A stretch of DNA of 16,507 bases from Streptococcus sp. (GTDB lineage: Bacteria; Bacillota; Bacilli; Lactobacillales; Aerococcaceae): assembly GCA_015264885.1 (NCBI GenBank), contig JABZYY010000021.1, positions 1-16,507 of the forward strand. Reading direction: 5' to 3'. Of this stretch, positions 1 to 6,026 are shown one piece after another (positions within the stretch are counted from its first letter, which is position 1; each line of letters begins with the position of its first letter). The position numbers were made by a program, and so were the translations under genes. A model generated the notes under the pieces. It was not told where the DNA came from. It made no database searches and saw nothing but the letters and a program-made list of their open reading frames with translations.

Positions 1-196
1 TACTTAGTTTCTCTACTTCCACTCTTCCGCTAAAAGGGGTAAGTTGCCCAATAATCGTTTTAATTGTTGTACTCTTTCCGGCACCATTGAGCCCGATTAA
101 GCCGCAAATCTCGCCTGGATTTACATCAAAAATGATATCCGTAATGACAGGAACTTTTGTATATCCTGCAGTTACATTGTTTAATTGTAGTGACAT
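1..196 (-). CDS. ecsA: EcsA-type ABC transporter ATP-binding protein, N-terminal part
   Basis: ATPase subunit of an Ecs-type ABC exporter; only the first 65 codons lie in the window and the rest runs off the left edge. The start ATG is at 196-194, preceded by AGGAGA at good spacing. The protein begins MSLQLNNVTAGYTKVPVITD and carries Walker A as GLNGAGKST at about residues 36-44, so it binds ATP at the inner face of the membrane. The N-terminal GGYT-like stretch and GLIGLNGAGKSTTIK match EcsA of Firmicutes, where the complex is linked to protein secretion, regulated proteolysis and competence. Divergent placement of ecsA next to a HIT-family gene is the usual arrangement in this group and supports the call. 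The signature motif, Walker B and the partner permease (EcsB) are outside the window, so a related ABC exporter ATPase is not excluded. Confidence 0.85.
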   Translation of the reverse strand, partial: MSLQLNNVTAGYTKVPVITDIIFDVNPGEICGLIGLNGAGKSTTIKTIIGQLTPFSGRVEVEKLS

Positions 197-225
197 ATAG
201 ATTCTCCTATCTAACTATTCTCCTC

Positions 226-254
226 ATTATACCATAAAGCAAAAAAAGTGTGAA
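226..254 (-). promoter_or_regulatory. ecsA promoter
   Basis: On the minus strand a -35 TTCACA (254-249) and a perfect -10 TATAAT (231-226) are separated by 17 bases, about 30 bases ahead of the ecsA start. The -35 box lies inside the 3' arm of the terminator hairpin of the upstream gene. Confidence 0.75.
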
Positions 255-283
255 AGGACGCAGGATTAGGCGCCCTTTCACAC
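241..283 (-). terminator. Rho-independent terminator of the TMEM175-family gene
   Basis: Minus-strand hairpin with arms 270-283 and 248-261 (GTGTGAAAGG pairs perfectly; one mismatch, then a further CGC/GCG), an 8-base loop and a run of seven T (247-241). It starts 15 bases after the stop codon at 299. Confidence 0.85.
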
Positions 284-298
284 TCCTATTCATTTATA

Positions 299-961
299 TT
301 ATTTTGCAATACTTCTCTTTGTTCGTTCTTCATCAATTCGTCCTAATACTTTATCTGAAAATTCAACTAAGTTTTCATCCACAAATACTGACCGACCTCT
401 TCCCGCCCCTAAACGCGAAAAGAACTTAGTCATTGGAATCGCTAAGTATAAGTACATAACGATTTGTGGAATGAAAAATGTCAAAGTCAAAATAATCACT
501 GATGTTAAATAAGAGCGAATATGAAATTTTCTGAATAGAATTAGCATCTCATCTTTTCTTGCATACTCAGCTTCAGTTAATGATTGTTTCAATACAAAAT
601 AGTTTTCGATATCGAACAATACAGAAATGATCGCAATCAAAATCCCGTATGCTAGCACTGAAATCACTCGATTTTCAAAACTAAATAAGAATTTTGTAAA
701 TAACGGGATAAGACAGATTCCCAAATGCGCTAATAGATCAATCGACAAAATCGAGAAAGAAATTCGTTTTGAGCGTCCAAAGAACTGCGAACGTTCAAAC
801 CAAAAATTTGCAATCACTACAAAACTTTGCGCAAATAAAAAGATTTCCTTTGCAAACTGCCACATACCCTCCATCGATGTTGGCGTATTGATTTCTAATA
901 CTAAAACGGTTATCGCAATGGCAATAATCGCATCGCTTAATGCATCTAATTTTCCCTTCAT
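299..961 (-). CDS. TMEM175-family (DUF1211) potassium channel-like membrane protein
   Basis: Predicted integral membrane protein of 220 aa, the usual length for a bacterial TMEM175 subunit. In characterised members four six-helix subunits form a potassium-selective leak channel. The N-terminal segment KLDALSDAIIAIAITVLVLE aligns with the family hallmark in helix 1, normally RxxxFSDAVFAIAITLLVL; here Arg is Lys4 and Phe is Leu8, while Ser9 and Asp10 are kept. Further hydrophobic segments fall near residues 38-58, 70-92, 98-118 and 148-175, followed by a charged C-terminal tail rich in Arg and Lys. The start at 961 has GAGGAG upstream. It is a single gene with its own promoter and terminator, divergent from hit. 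Membership of the family is clear; conduction and ion selectivity are inferred. Confidence 0.85.
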   Translation of the reverse strand: MKGKLDALSDAIIAIAITVLVLEINTPTSMEGMWQFAKEIFLFAQSFVVIANFWFERSQFFGRSKRISFSILSIDLLAHLGICLIPLFTKFLFSFENRVISVLAYGILIAIISVLFDIENYFVLKQSLTEAEYARKDEMLILFRKFHIRSYLTSVIILTLTFFIPQIVMYLYLAIPMTKFFSRLGAGRGRSVFVDENLVEFSDKVLGRIDEERTKRSIAK

Positions 962-986
962 GAATACTCCTCACTTTCACTCTGCT

Positions 987-1015
987 ATTTTAGGGGATGC
1001 TCCTGTAAAAAGCAA
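987..1015 (-). promoter_or_regulatory. Promoter of the TMEM175-family gene
   Basis: Minus-strand -35 TTGCTT (1015-1010) and -10 TAAAAT (992-987) with a 17-base spacer, 25 bases ahead of the start codon at 961. It shares the divergent intergenic region with hit. Confidence 0.6.
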
Positions 1016-1094
1016 CGAACTACTACTGCTTCTAGTCTTTCATTTTACAGCATTTTTTGATACCATAGAGGTACGAACTCAAGGAGGAAACACC

Positions 1095-1517
1095 ATGACA
1101 GATTGCATTTTTGATAAAATTATTAATAAAGAAATTCCAGCACATATCGTGTATGAAGATGACGTAGTACTTGCGTTCCTTGACATTTCGCAAGTAACAC
1201 CAGGGCACACACTGGTCGTTCCTAAAAAACACGTTGCCAATATCTTCGAATATGACGAAGACTTAGCAAGCGCAGTTTTTGCACGTATTCCTAAAATCGC
1301 ACGTGCCGTTCAAGCATCAAACCCAGATATTAAAGGATTAAACATTTTAAGTAATAACGGGGAGTTGGCCTACCAAAGCGTATTCCACTCTCACATCCAC
1401 TTAATCCCACGCTATACAAATGAAGATGGCTTTGGATTAAAATGGCACCCGACTAACCCAAGTTCAGAAGTATTAGCAGAAATCGCGCAATCAATTCGCG
1501 AACAAATGGAGGCATAA
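1095..1517 (+). CDS. hit: HIT family nucleotide hydrolase (Hit/HinT-like)
   Basis: Soluble 140-aa protein of the histidine triad superfamily, which hydrolyses or transfers nucleotidyl groups from adenosine phosphoramidates or dinucleoside polyphosphates. The fold starts with CIFDKIINKEIPAHIVYEDD, and the triad HSHIH sits at residues 98-102, the middle His100 being the expected nucleophile. The open frame extends much further upstream (to 627), but that part is the antisense of the TMEM175 gene. The true start at 1095 is fixed by AAGGAGG just upstream and by the family N-terminus. It heads an operon: ytxH starts 3 bases after its stop and its ribosome site lies inside the hit 3' end. A weak promoter (TTTCAT, 17 bases, TACCAT; 1038-1066) is possible. 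The physiological substrate is unknown. Confidence 0.93.
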   Translation: MTDCIFDKIINKEIPAHIVYEDDVVLAFLDISQVTPGHTLVVPKKHVANIFEYDEDLASAVFARIPKIARAVQASNPDIKGLNILSNNGELAYQSVFHSHIHLIPRYTNEDGFGLKWHPTNPSSEVLAEIAQSIREQMEA

Positions 1518-1520
1518 TCA

Positions 1521-1853
1521 ATGAGTAAATTTCTAAAAGGTTTTATTTTCGGTAGTGTTATCGGAGGCGCCGTTGCCCTACTAAACAACCCAAGAAGCGG
1601 AAAGGAAAACCGCGAAATTCTATCTAAACAAATTCAAGAAGTGACACAGGACGTGACAGTCATCAATACCGGTAAAGCCACTCTTGAAAGAGGCATTAAA
1701 GAACTCCAAGAAGTGATTGTTCCACAAACAATGGAAGTTGTGAATTCTATTCAAGAAGAAGTTACAAAATTCCAACTGGAAAATAAACCTCGCTTCAGAC
1801 GGATTCAAGATAAAATTCAAACATTGCAAACGCACCTTAAAGAAATGAAATAG
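1521..1853 (+). CDS. YtxH domain-containing small membrane protein
   Basis: Protein of 110 aa with the YtxH layout: an N-terminal hydrophobic glycine-rich helix (FLKGFIFGSVIGGAVALL, residues 4-21), immediately followed by the family turn NNPRSGKENR (residues 22-31), then a long charged amphipathic helix up to the C-terminus. It is probably anchored by the single N-terminal segment with the helical part exposed, either in the cytoplasm or at the cell surface. Family members accompany general stress genes in Bacillus, but no biochemical role is established. The start at 1521 uses GGAGG located in the last codons of hit, so translation is probably coupled. The HAD gene follows 12 bases after its stop. 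Confidence 0.82.
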   Translation: MSKFLKGFIFGSVIGGAVALLNNPRSGKENREILSKQIQEVTQDVTVINTGKATLERGIKELQEVIVPQTMEVVNSIQEEVTKFQLENKPRFRRIQDKIQTLQTHLKEMK

Positions 1854-1865
1854 AGGGTTTGCCCT

Positions 1866-2738
1866 ATGATTAAATTATTTGCATCGGATATGGACGGTAC
1901 TCTCCTCACGAATCACGTAGAGGTACATAAAAACAACATTCAAGCGATTCGAAAACTCCAAAAACAGGGGAAACACTTTATCGTTTGTACTGGACGCGAT
2001 TATCTTCAAGCCAATTTTGCGCTCGAACAAGCAGAATTGCATCTTCCTGTCATCGCCATGAATGGGGCACAAATTTTCGATAAAAATCACGACATTATTT
2101 GGGAAGTAACGATTCCACACGATACCGTCTATACTCTATTAGACTACTTCGATTCGATTGATTTGGACTGGCAACTCGTGACTTCTGAAGGAAACTTTAG
2201 AAAAAACTATGCTCTCTTTATCAACAAAGTGATTGAACGAAAAAAGGCTGAAAGAAATAATCTATCGCCTGAACAATTGAAAGAGGAAATCAGACAGCTA
2301 AAAATCCTTCTAGAGGCAACCGATGTGACTACTGCCGAAGAAGTGCTATCGATTCCAGATATTAAAGTGTTCAAGATTATCGTTTCTCACGATGACGGGC
2401 CAGCCTTTTTCAAGCCCGTTCGTGAACATATCGATCAAGCACATCCAAACCTTGTCGTAACCTCTGCATTTATTACGGATTTAGAAATCAATCATAAGGA
2501 TGCACAAAAAGGCATCGCAGTTGCTCACTATGCAAAAACTCTTGGCTTATCGATGAAGCAAGTGTTTGGTATTGGAGATAACTTCAATGACGTTTCAATG
2601 ATTCGTGATGCAGGAATTGGCGTTGCAATGGGAAATGCTCCAGATGAAGTTAAAGCTGTGGCTGATTTTGTGACAGATACAAATGTTAACGGCGGTGTAG
2701 CCAAAGCGATTTGGCGTGTCCTCGAACAAGAAAAATAA
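1866..2738 (+). CDS. Cof-type HAD-superfamily phosphatase
   Basis: Cytoplasmic 290-aa phosphatase of the Cof/YcsE/YidA subfamily (HAD IIB), which dephosphorylates sugar phosphates, flavin mononucleotide or related small metabolites. Motif I is DMDGTLL, with nucleophile Asp8 and acid/base Asp10. Motif II is the threonine in VCTGR (Thr42). Motif III is the lysine in QKG (about residue 215), and motif IV is GDNFNDVSM, with metal-binding Asp238 and Asp242. The C2-type cap lies between residues 85 and 200, giving the usual length. The start is taken at 1866, 12 bases after the ytxH stop; a weak GAGGG lies upstream. It is the third gene of the hit-ytxH operon and is followed by a terminator. The substrate cannot be told from sequence. 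Confidence 0.9.
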   Translation: MIKLFASDMDGTLLTNHVEVHKNNIQAIRKLQKQGKHFIVCTGRDYLQANFALEQAELHLPVIAMNGAQIFDKNHDIIWEVTIPHDTVYTLLDYFDSIDLDWQLVTSEGNFRKNYALFINKVIERKKAERNNLSPEQLKEEIRQLKILLEATDVTTAEEVLSIPDIKVFKIIVSHDDGPAFFKPVREHIDQAHPNLVVTSAFITDLEINHKDAQKGIAVAHYAKTLGLSMKQVFGIGDNFNDVSMIRDAGIGVAMGNAPDEVKAVADFVTDTNVNGGVAKAIWRVLEQEK

Positions 2739-2743
2739 GCATC

Positions 2744-2780
2744 ACTCTCTTCTCTTTCATTAGAGAAGTGAGTTTTTTAT
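2744..2780 (+). terminator. Rho-independent terminator of the hit-ytxH-HAD operon
   Basis: Twelve-base arms 2744-2755 (ACTCTCTTCTCT) and 2762-2773 (AGAGAAGTGAGT) with one mismatch, a 6-base loop and a T run at 2773-2778. The first of three CodY-like boxes begins within this T run. Confidence 0.85.
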
Positions 2781-2846
2781 TCTCAGAAAATCATGTCAGA
2801 AAATGTAACATGAGATGAGACTAGAATTTTGCATTTTCAGAAAATC
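2778..2846. promoter_or_regulatory. Cluster of three CodY-type boxes
   Basis: The core TCAGAAAAT occurs three times (2783-2791, 2796-2804, 2837-2845). Against the CodY consensus AATTTTCWGAAAATT the 15-mers match at 12 (2778-2792), 10 (2791-2805) and 13 (2832-2846) positions. The best copy lies in the spacer between the -35 and -10 boxes of the amino-acid transporter promoter, where bound CodY would exclude RNA polymerase. CodY represses amino-acid uptake genes in Lactobacillales when branched-chain amino acids or GTP are plentiful. CodY binding here is inferred from the motif and its position. Confidence 0.75.
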
Positions 2847-2857
2847 TTCCATATAAT
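2829..2857 (+). promoter_or_regulatory. Promoter of the amino-acid ABC transporter operon
   Basis: A -35 TTGCAT (2829-2834), a 17-base spacer and a perfect -10 TATAAT (2852-2857), giving a start near 2864 and a leader of about 34 bases before the ATG at 2898. Confidence 0.85.
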
Positions 2858-2863
2858 GGAAAA

Positions 2864-2879
2864 ACCTTATACGTAAGGT
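2864..2879 (+). promoter_or_regulatory. Small hairpin/dyad at the transporter transcription start
   Basis: ACCTTA and TAAGGT flank the four bases TACG exactly where transcription should begin. It may be a 5'-terminal stem-loop that stabilises the mRNA or a second operator; only the dyad itself is seen. The ribosome site TGGAGGA follows at 2885-2891. Confidence 0.45.
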
Positions 2880-2897
2880 AGATTTGGAGGAATATGT

Positions 2898-4334
2898 ATG
2901 AACATAAAAAAATTGAGCTTGGGAGCTGTTCTAGTCACTCTATTGATGACTCTTCTATCCCTCGTTTCTCCGACCAGTTCTGTTAAAGCAGAAACTAAAA
3001 AATATGTAATCGCAACAGATATTACATTTGCTCCATTTGAATACCAAGATACAAATGGTGAATACGTCGGAATTGATATTGAATTAATGAAGAGTATCGC
3101 AGAGGCTGAAGGCTTCGAAGTAGAATTCAAACCACTCGGCTTCAATGCTGCCGTACAAGCATTAGAATCTGGTCAAGTAGATGCTGTGATGGCCGGAATG
3201 GGAATTACGGATGAACGTAAACAAAAATTCGACTTCACAAATAGTTACTATGACAGTGGAATTGGGATGGGAGTTCCTAAAAACTCTGAAATCACATCTC
3301 TTTCTGATTTAAAAGGTAAAAAAGTTGCCGTTAAATTAGGAACACAAGGTGCCACTTACGCTGAATCTATCAAGAGTAAATATGGTTTTACAATCACTAC
3401 TTTTGAAGATTCATCAAGTATGTACCAAGATGTAATGGTAGGAAACAGTGATGCGTTATTCGAAGACTATCCAGTACTTGCCTACTCAATCACATCGAAC
3501 AACTTGCCTTTAAAAATGACAGACCATAACGAAAACAAAACAGAATATGGTGTTGCTGTTAATAAAGGTGAAAACGCAGAATTAATCACTGCTTTCAACA
3601 ACGGTTTGAAAAAACTAAAAGAAAGTGGTAAGTATGATGAAATCATCAACAAATACACAACAAATGCTAGCGAAAACACAGAAGCAACAAGCATTCTAGG
3701 GTTAATCAAAACAAACTGGAAAACTCTTGCAACTGGTTTATGGAACACAATCGTATTAACAGTTGTAGCTTTAATCTTCGCAAGTTTAATCGGTATTATC
3801 TTCGGTTTAATGAAGACAAGCCAAAGCAATATCGTACAAGCAATCGCAGGATTTTACATTGACATTATCCGTGGTGTTCCATTAATCGTATTAACGTTCT
3901 TCATTTACTTTGGAATTCCACAAGCATTCAACATTACAATGCAACCGTTCGTAGCGGGTGTGATTACCCTTAGCTTGAACGCATCGGCTTACATCGCTGA
4001 AATTATCCGTGGGGGTATTCAAGCGGTTGATAAAGGACAATACGAAGCCTGCATGAGTTTAGGTCTTCCATATTCTAAGAGCATGCAAAAAGTTATCTTA
4101 CCGCAAGCGATTCGAATTATGGTTCCTTCATTCATCAACCAATTCGTTATTACATTGAAAGATACATCTATCCTTTCAATTATCGGTATTGCCGAATTAA
4201 CGCAAACAGGTAAAGTCATCATCGCTCGTAACTTACAATCAAGTCAAATGTGGTTAATCGTCGGTGTGATGTACTTAATCGTGATCGTTCTATTAACGAA
4301 ACTTTCAGCTCACTTAGAAAGGAATTTAAAATAA
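2898..4334 (+). CDS. Amino-acid ABC transporter, substrate-binding protein fused to permease (GlnP-like)
   Basis: A 478-aa fusion of an extracellular amino-acid binding domain and a membrane permease, as in the GlnP family of lactic acid bacteria. Residues 1-32 are a signal sequence (basic start, hydrophobic core, probable cut after SVKA); there is no lipobox cysteine, because the domain is tethered by fusion. Residues about 37-265 form a family 3 solute-binding domain with the signature around [16 protein letters not shown]. From about 280 come five hydrophobic segments of a HisM/GlnP-type permease, with the ATPase-docking EAA loop at [20 protein letters not shown]. Only one binding domain is present, whereas lactococcal GlnP has two in tandem. 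Glutamine/glutamate, cystine or a basic amino acid are all possible substrates. The ATPase gene overlaps the stop by one base. Regulation by CodY is likely. Confidence 0.93.
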   Translation: MNIKKLSLGAVLVTLLMTLLSLVSPTSSVKAETKKYVIATDITFAPFEYQDTNGEYVGIDIELMKSIAEAEGFEVEFKPLGFNAAVQALESGQVDAVMAGMGITDERKQKFDFTNSYYDSGIGMGVPKNSEITSLSDLKGKKVAVKLGTQGATYAESIKSKYGFTITTFEDSSSMYQDVMVGNSDALFEDYPVLAYSITSNNLPLKMTDHNENKTEYGVAVNKGENAELITAFNNGLKKLKESGKYDEIINKYTTNASENTEATSILGLIKTNWKTLATGLWNTIVLTVVALIFASLIGIIFGLMKTSQSNIVQAIAGFYIDIIRGVPLIVLTFFIYFGIPQAFNITMQPFVAGVITLSLNASAYIAEIIRGGIQAVDKGQYEACMSLGLPYSKSMQKVILPQAIRIMVPSFINQFVITLKDTSILSIIGIAELTQTGKVIIARNLQSSQMWLIVGVMYLIVIVLLTKLSAHLERNLK

Positions 4335-5065
4335 TGGCTATTATCGAAGTTCAAAAAATTCAAAAGAAATATGGCGACTTAGAAGTATTAAAATCCATCG
4401 ACCTTTCTATTGAGGAAGGCGAAGTAGTTTGTATTATCGGGCCTTCTGGTTCTGGTAAATCAACTTTCTTACGTTGCTTAAACCGTCTTGAAAAAATCAA
4501 CAGTGGTCATATTATCATCGACGGCTATGATTTAACAGACAAAAAAACAAACTTAAATAAAGTTCGTGAGGAAATCGGAATGGTGTTCCAACACTTCAAC
4601 CTCTTCCCTCACCTAAGCGTTCTAGAAAATATCATTTTAGCTCCTGTAGAATTAGGTCGTGAGACAAAAGAAGCTGCAACTGAACATGCGATGGAACTTT
4701 TAGGAATGGTTGGTCTTGCAGACAAGGCTGATGTCTCTCCTAAATCTCTTTCAGGCGGTCAAAAACAACGTGTGGCTATTGCCCGTGCACTTGCGATGAA
4801 ACCGAAGATGTTATTATTCGATGAACCAACTTCAGCGTTAGACCCTGAGATGGTTGGGGATGTATTAGAAGTAATGCAAAACCTAGCTAAAGAAGGGATG
4901 ACGATGGTTGTGGTAACACACGAGATGGGATTTGCGCGTGAGGTTAGCGATCGCGTTATCTTCATGGATGGTGGTTATATCATCGAAGAAGGAACTCCTG
5001 AGGAAGTGTTTGGTAACCCACAAAACGAACGTACTCAAAACTTCTTAAACAAAGTCTTACATTAA
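4334..5065 (+). CDS. glnQ: Polar amino-acid ABC transporter ATP-binding protein (GlnQ-like)
   Basis: ATPase of 243 aa that powers the fused binding protein-permease encoded just upstream. All ABC motifs are present: Walker [10 protein letters not shown] (36-44), Q-loop Gln86 in [11 protein letters not shown], signature LSGGQ (139-143), Walker B LLFDEP (160-165, Asp163, Glu164) and the H-loop His196 in [21 protein letters not shown] is typical of the polar amino-acid uptake ATPases. The open frame extends upstream to 4250, but that part overlaps the permease; the start at 4334 shares one base with the permease stop (TAATG) and has AAAGGA upstream, so translation is coupled. Two ATPase copies would form the working dimer. 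A terminator follows 10 bases after the stop. Substrate specificity rests with the partner protein. Confidence 0.94.
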   Translation: MAIIEVQKIQKKYGDLEVLKSIDLSIEEGEVVCIIGPSGSGKSTFLRCLNRLEKINSGHIIIDGYDLTDKKTNLNKVREEIGMVFQHFNLFPHLSVLENIILAPVELGRETKEAATEHAMELLGMVGLADKADVSPKSLSGGQKQRVAIARALAMKPKMLLFDEPTSALDPEMVGDVLEVMQNLAKEGMTMVVVTHEMGFAREVSDRVIFMDGGYIIEEGTPEEVFGNPQNERTQNFLNKVLH

Positions 5066-5075
5066 AATCAACACT

Positions 5076-5109
5076 GCTCCTGGTACCAATTGGTGCTGGG
5101 AGCTTTTTT
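5076..5109 (+). terminator. Rho-independent terminator of the amino-acid transporter operon
   Basis: Arms GCTCCTGGTACCA (5076-5088) and TGGTGCTGGGAGC (5091-5103) pair along their length with three G-U pairs, followed by six T (5104-5109). Confidence 0.88.
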
Positions 5110-5171
5110 GTGACATATGATAAATAACGTTAAAAGAAATAATACTTAATTGGTGCTCTTTAAAAGGAAAA

Positions 5172-5353
5172 AGATAGACTTGCGTCTTTTTGTTTTTTAT
5201 TGAAAGAGTTATAGTGGGGCAACGGTTCGAGCCTGGGTCTCTCACCTTTGAAGCTTCAAAGCTGGAGTAAGGAATCAATTCCTAACTCCAGCTAATTCAC
5301 ATTCAATGCTATTCCCCACTATTCTTTCAATAAACAAAAAGACTCGTCTATCT
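5172..5353. repeat. 182-bp nested inverted-repeat element (MITE-like or structured RNA)
   Basis: The outer arms pair in blocks: AGATAGAC (5172-5179) with GTCTATCT (5346-5353), GTCTTTTTG (5184-5192) with CAAAAAGAC (5335-5343), ATTGAAAGA (5199-5207) with TCTTTCAAT (5323-5331), and ATAGTGGGG (5211-5219) with CCCCACTAT (5314-5322). Inside lie a perfect 16-base palindrome CTTTGAAGCTTCAAAG (5246-5261) and, directly after it, a hairpin with 15-base arms (5261-5275 and 5278-5292, one mismatch). The whole could fold as a long stem carrying two inner hairpins. No open frame, target duplication or known riboswitch motif was found. It sits between two convergent genes, as mobile miniature elements often do. 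An independent small RNA is the alternative. Confidence 0.6.
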
Positions 5354-5524
5354 TCTTTGCTGTTTGATGAAGCATTGTTTCTTCTATCTTGTATTTAAGG
5401 TGCTAAAAGACTGCACATTTGTGTGGTGCAGGTATTTTAATGAGCTTTGTAAAGTTATGGTGTTTGGTGGTTCAACACTTCAAGGTTCTTCGATAAAAAA
5501 CTACCTCCACTCCGAGGAAAACAA

Positions 5525-5560
5525 ATACTCAAAATTATCATATATGATAATTTTGAGTAT
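5525..5560 (-). terminator. 36-bp perfect palindrome, probable terminator of the XRE gene
   Basis: The half-site ATACTCAAAATTATCATA is followed directly by its exact reverse complement. It begins 7 bases after the stop of the leftward XRE gene, and on that strand the stem is followed by TTGTTTT, so a terminator is the simplest reading. The stem is AT-rich and uninterrupted, and could also act as a protein-binding site. Confidence 0.6.
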
Positions 5561-5567
5561 CTACATT

Positions 5568-5864
5568 CTACTTCACTTCAGATTTTGATAATGGCACGAT
5601 GGCTAGTGTTTTTCCTAAGCATCCTAGAATCTTTAATAAGGTATCTAGTTGCGGAGTACTCTTCCCCGTTTCGATTCGAGCAATCACGGGTTGCTTCACC
5701 CCACTTAATACTTCTAATTGCTTTTGACTAATTCCTAGTTCTTTTCTGGCTCGAATTAATTTACTAATAATAGCAACTCTTAAATCAGTAGCGGCTATTT
5801 CTTCTTGGGTAAATAAATCGTCCCTAACATCCTTCCAGTTACTTCCAATTGCTGTTTCACTCAT
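5568..5864 (-). CDS. XRE-family regulator, HigA-type antitoxin-like, without adjacent toxin
   Basis: Protein of 98 aa with a helix-turn-helix of the XRE/Cro type at residues 39-84: KELGISQKQLEVLSGVKQ, then PVIARIETGKSTPQLDTLLK. The layout, with a short N-terminal extension, the helix-turn-helix and a closing strand LGKTLAIVPL, matches antitoxins of HigBA/RelBE-like type II systems. In those systems the toxin gene normally lies just upstream or downstream. Here neither side has one: 162 bases of AT-rich operator DNA precede it and a terminator palindrome follows. It is therefore a solitary antitoxin remnant or a stand-alone regulator. The start at 5864 has only a weak purine-rich ribosome site (GAGAAG). 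The dyads at its promoter suggest autoregulation. Target genes other than itself are unknown. Confidence 0.75.
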   Translation of the reverse strand: MSETAIGSNWKDVRDDLFTQEEIAATDLRVAIISKLIRARKELGISQKQLEVLSGVKQPVIARIETGKSTPQLDTLLKILGCLGKTLAIVPLSKSEVK

Positions 5865-5901
5865 CTTCTCATTCCCACTCTCTTAAAATTATCGTACTAT
5901 T

Positions 5902-5944
5902 ATTATAACTTAAAAGTTATCATTTTTAAATACTTTTAAGTTAT
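5902..5944 (-). promoter_or_regulatory. Promoter and dyad operator of the XRE gene
   Basis: Minus-strand -35 TTTAAA (5930-5925), a 17-base spacer and -10 TATAAT (5907-5902). Two inverted copies of a 15-16-base element flank it: ATAACTTAAAAGTTAT (5905-5920), which covers the -10 edge and spacer, and ATACTTTTAAGTTAT (5930-5944), next to the -35. Their position fits repression by the gene's own helix-turn-helix product; that link is inferred. Confidence 0.6.
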
Positions 5945-5962
5945 TATGTTTTGAAAATAAAA

Positions 5963-5992
5963 AATCATTATAATGTATACATTATAATGATT
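5963..5992. promoter_or_regulatory. 30-bp perfect palindrome centred on GTATAC
   Basis: The half-site AATCATTATAATGTA is followed by its exact reverse complement. The inner 24 bases match a second palindrome at 16433-16456 in 20 positions. It contains a TATAAT on each strand. It lies between the XRE promoter and the rrf2 terminator, with no T run right after the stem on either strand, so an operator is more likely than a terminator. The binding protein is unknown. Confidence 0.6.
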
Positions 5993-5996
5993 ACTT

Positions 5997-6025
5997 AAAA
6001 AAGACCGAGCGGCTGCTCGGTCTTT
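5997..6025 (-). terminator. Rho-independent terminator of the rclA-rrf2 operon
   Basis: Minus-strand stem AAAGACCGAGC with GCTCGGTCTTT, a 4-base loop and a run of six T. It starts right after the rrf2 stop codon (6029-6027). Confidence 0.92.
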
Positions 6026-6026
6026 A

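Larger units (their letters stand above)
5066..5567. other. Gene-free convergent intergenic region
   Basis: About 500 bases between the transporter and the convergent XRE gene. It holds the glnQ terminator, the nested inverted-repeat element and, at its right end, a 36-bp palindrome. Between 5364 and 5524 only a small hairpin (CTGCAC 5411-5416 with GTGCAG 5426-5431) is visible. The open frames here have no ribosome site, no recognisable domain and run through the hairpins, so none is called as a gene. Confidence 0.7.

Noticed and set aside
627-1094. Possible 156-residue N-terminal extension of the HIT protein
   Set aside because: The extension is antisense to the TMEM175-family gene and its promoter region; a strong ribosome site and the normal family N-terminus fix the start at 1095.
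5221-5245. tRNA-like T-arm (GGTTCGAGCC followed by ACC at 5243-5245)
   Set aside because: The T-stem does not pair properly, no matching 5' acceptor, D-arm or anticodon arm is found upstream, and the bases sit within the nested inverted repeat.
5364-5588. Rightward 74-codon open frame
   Set aside because: It has no ribosome site and no recognisable domain, runs through the 36-bp palindrome and overlaps the end of the XRE gene.
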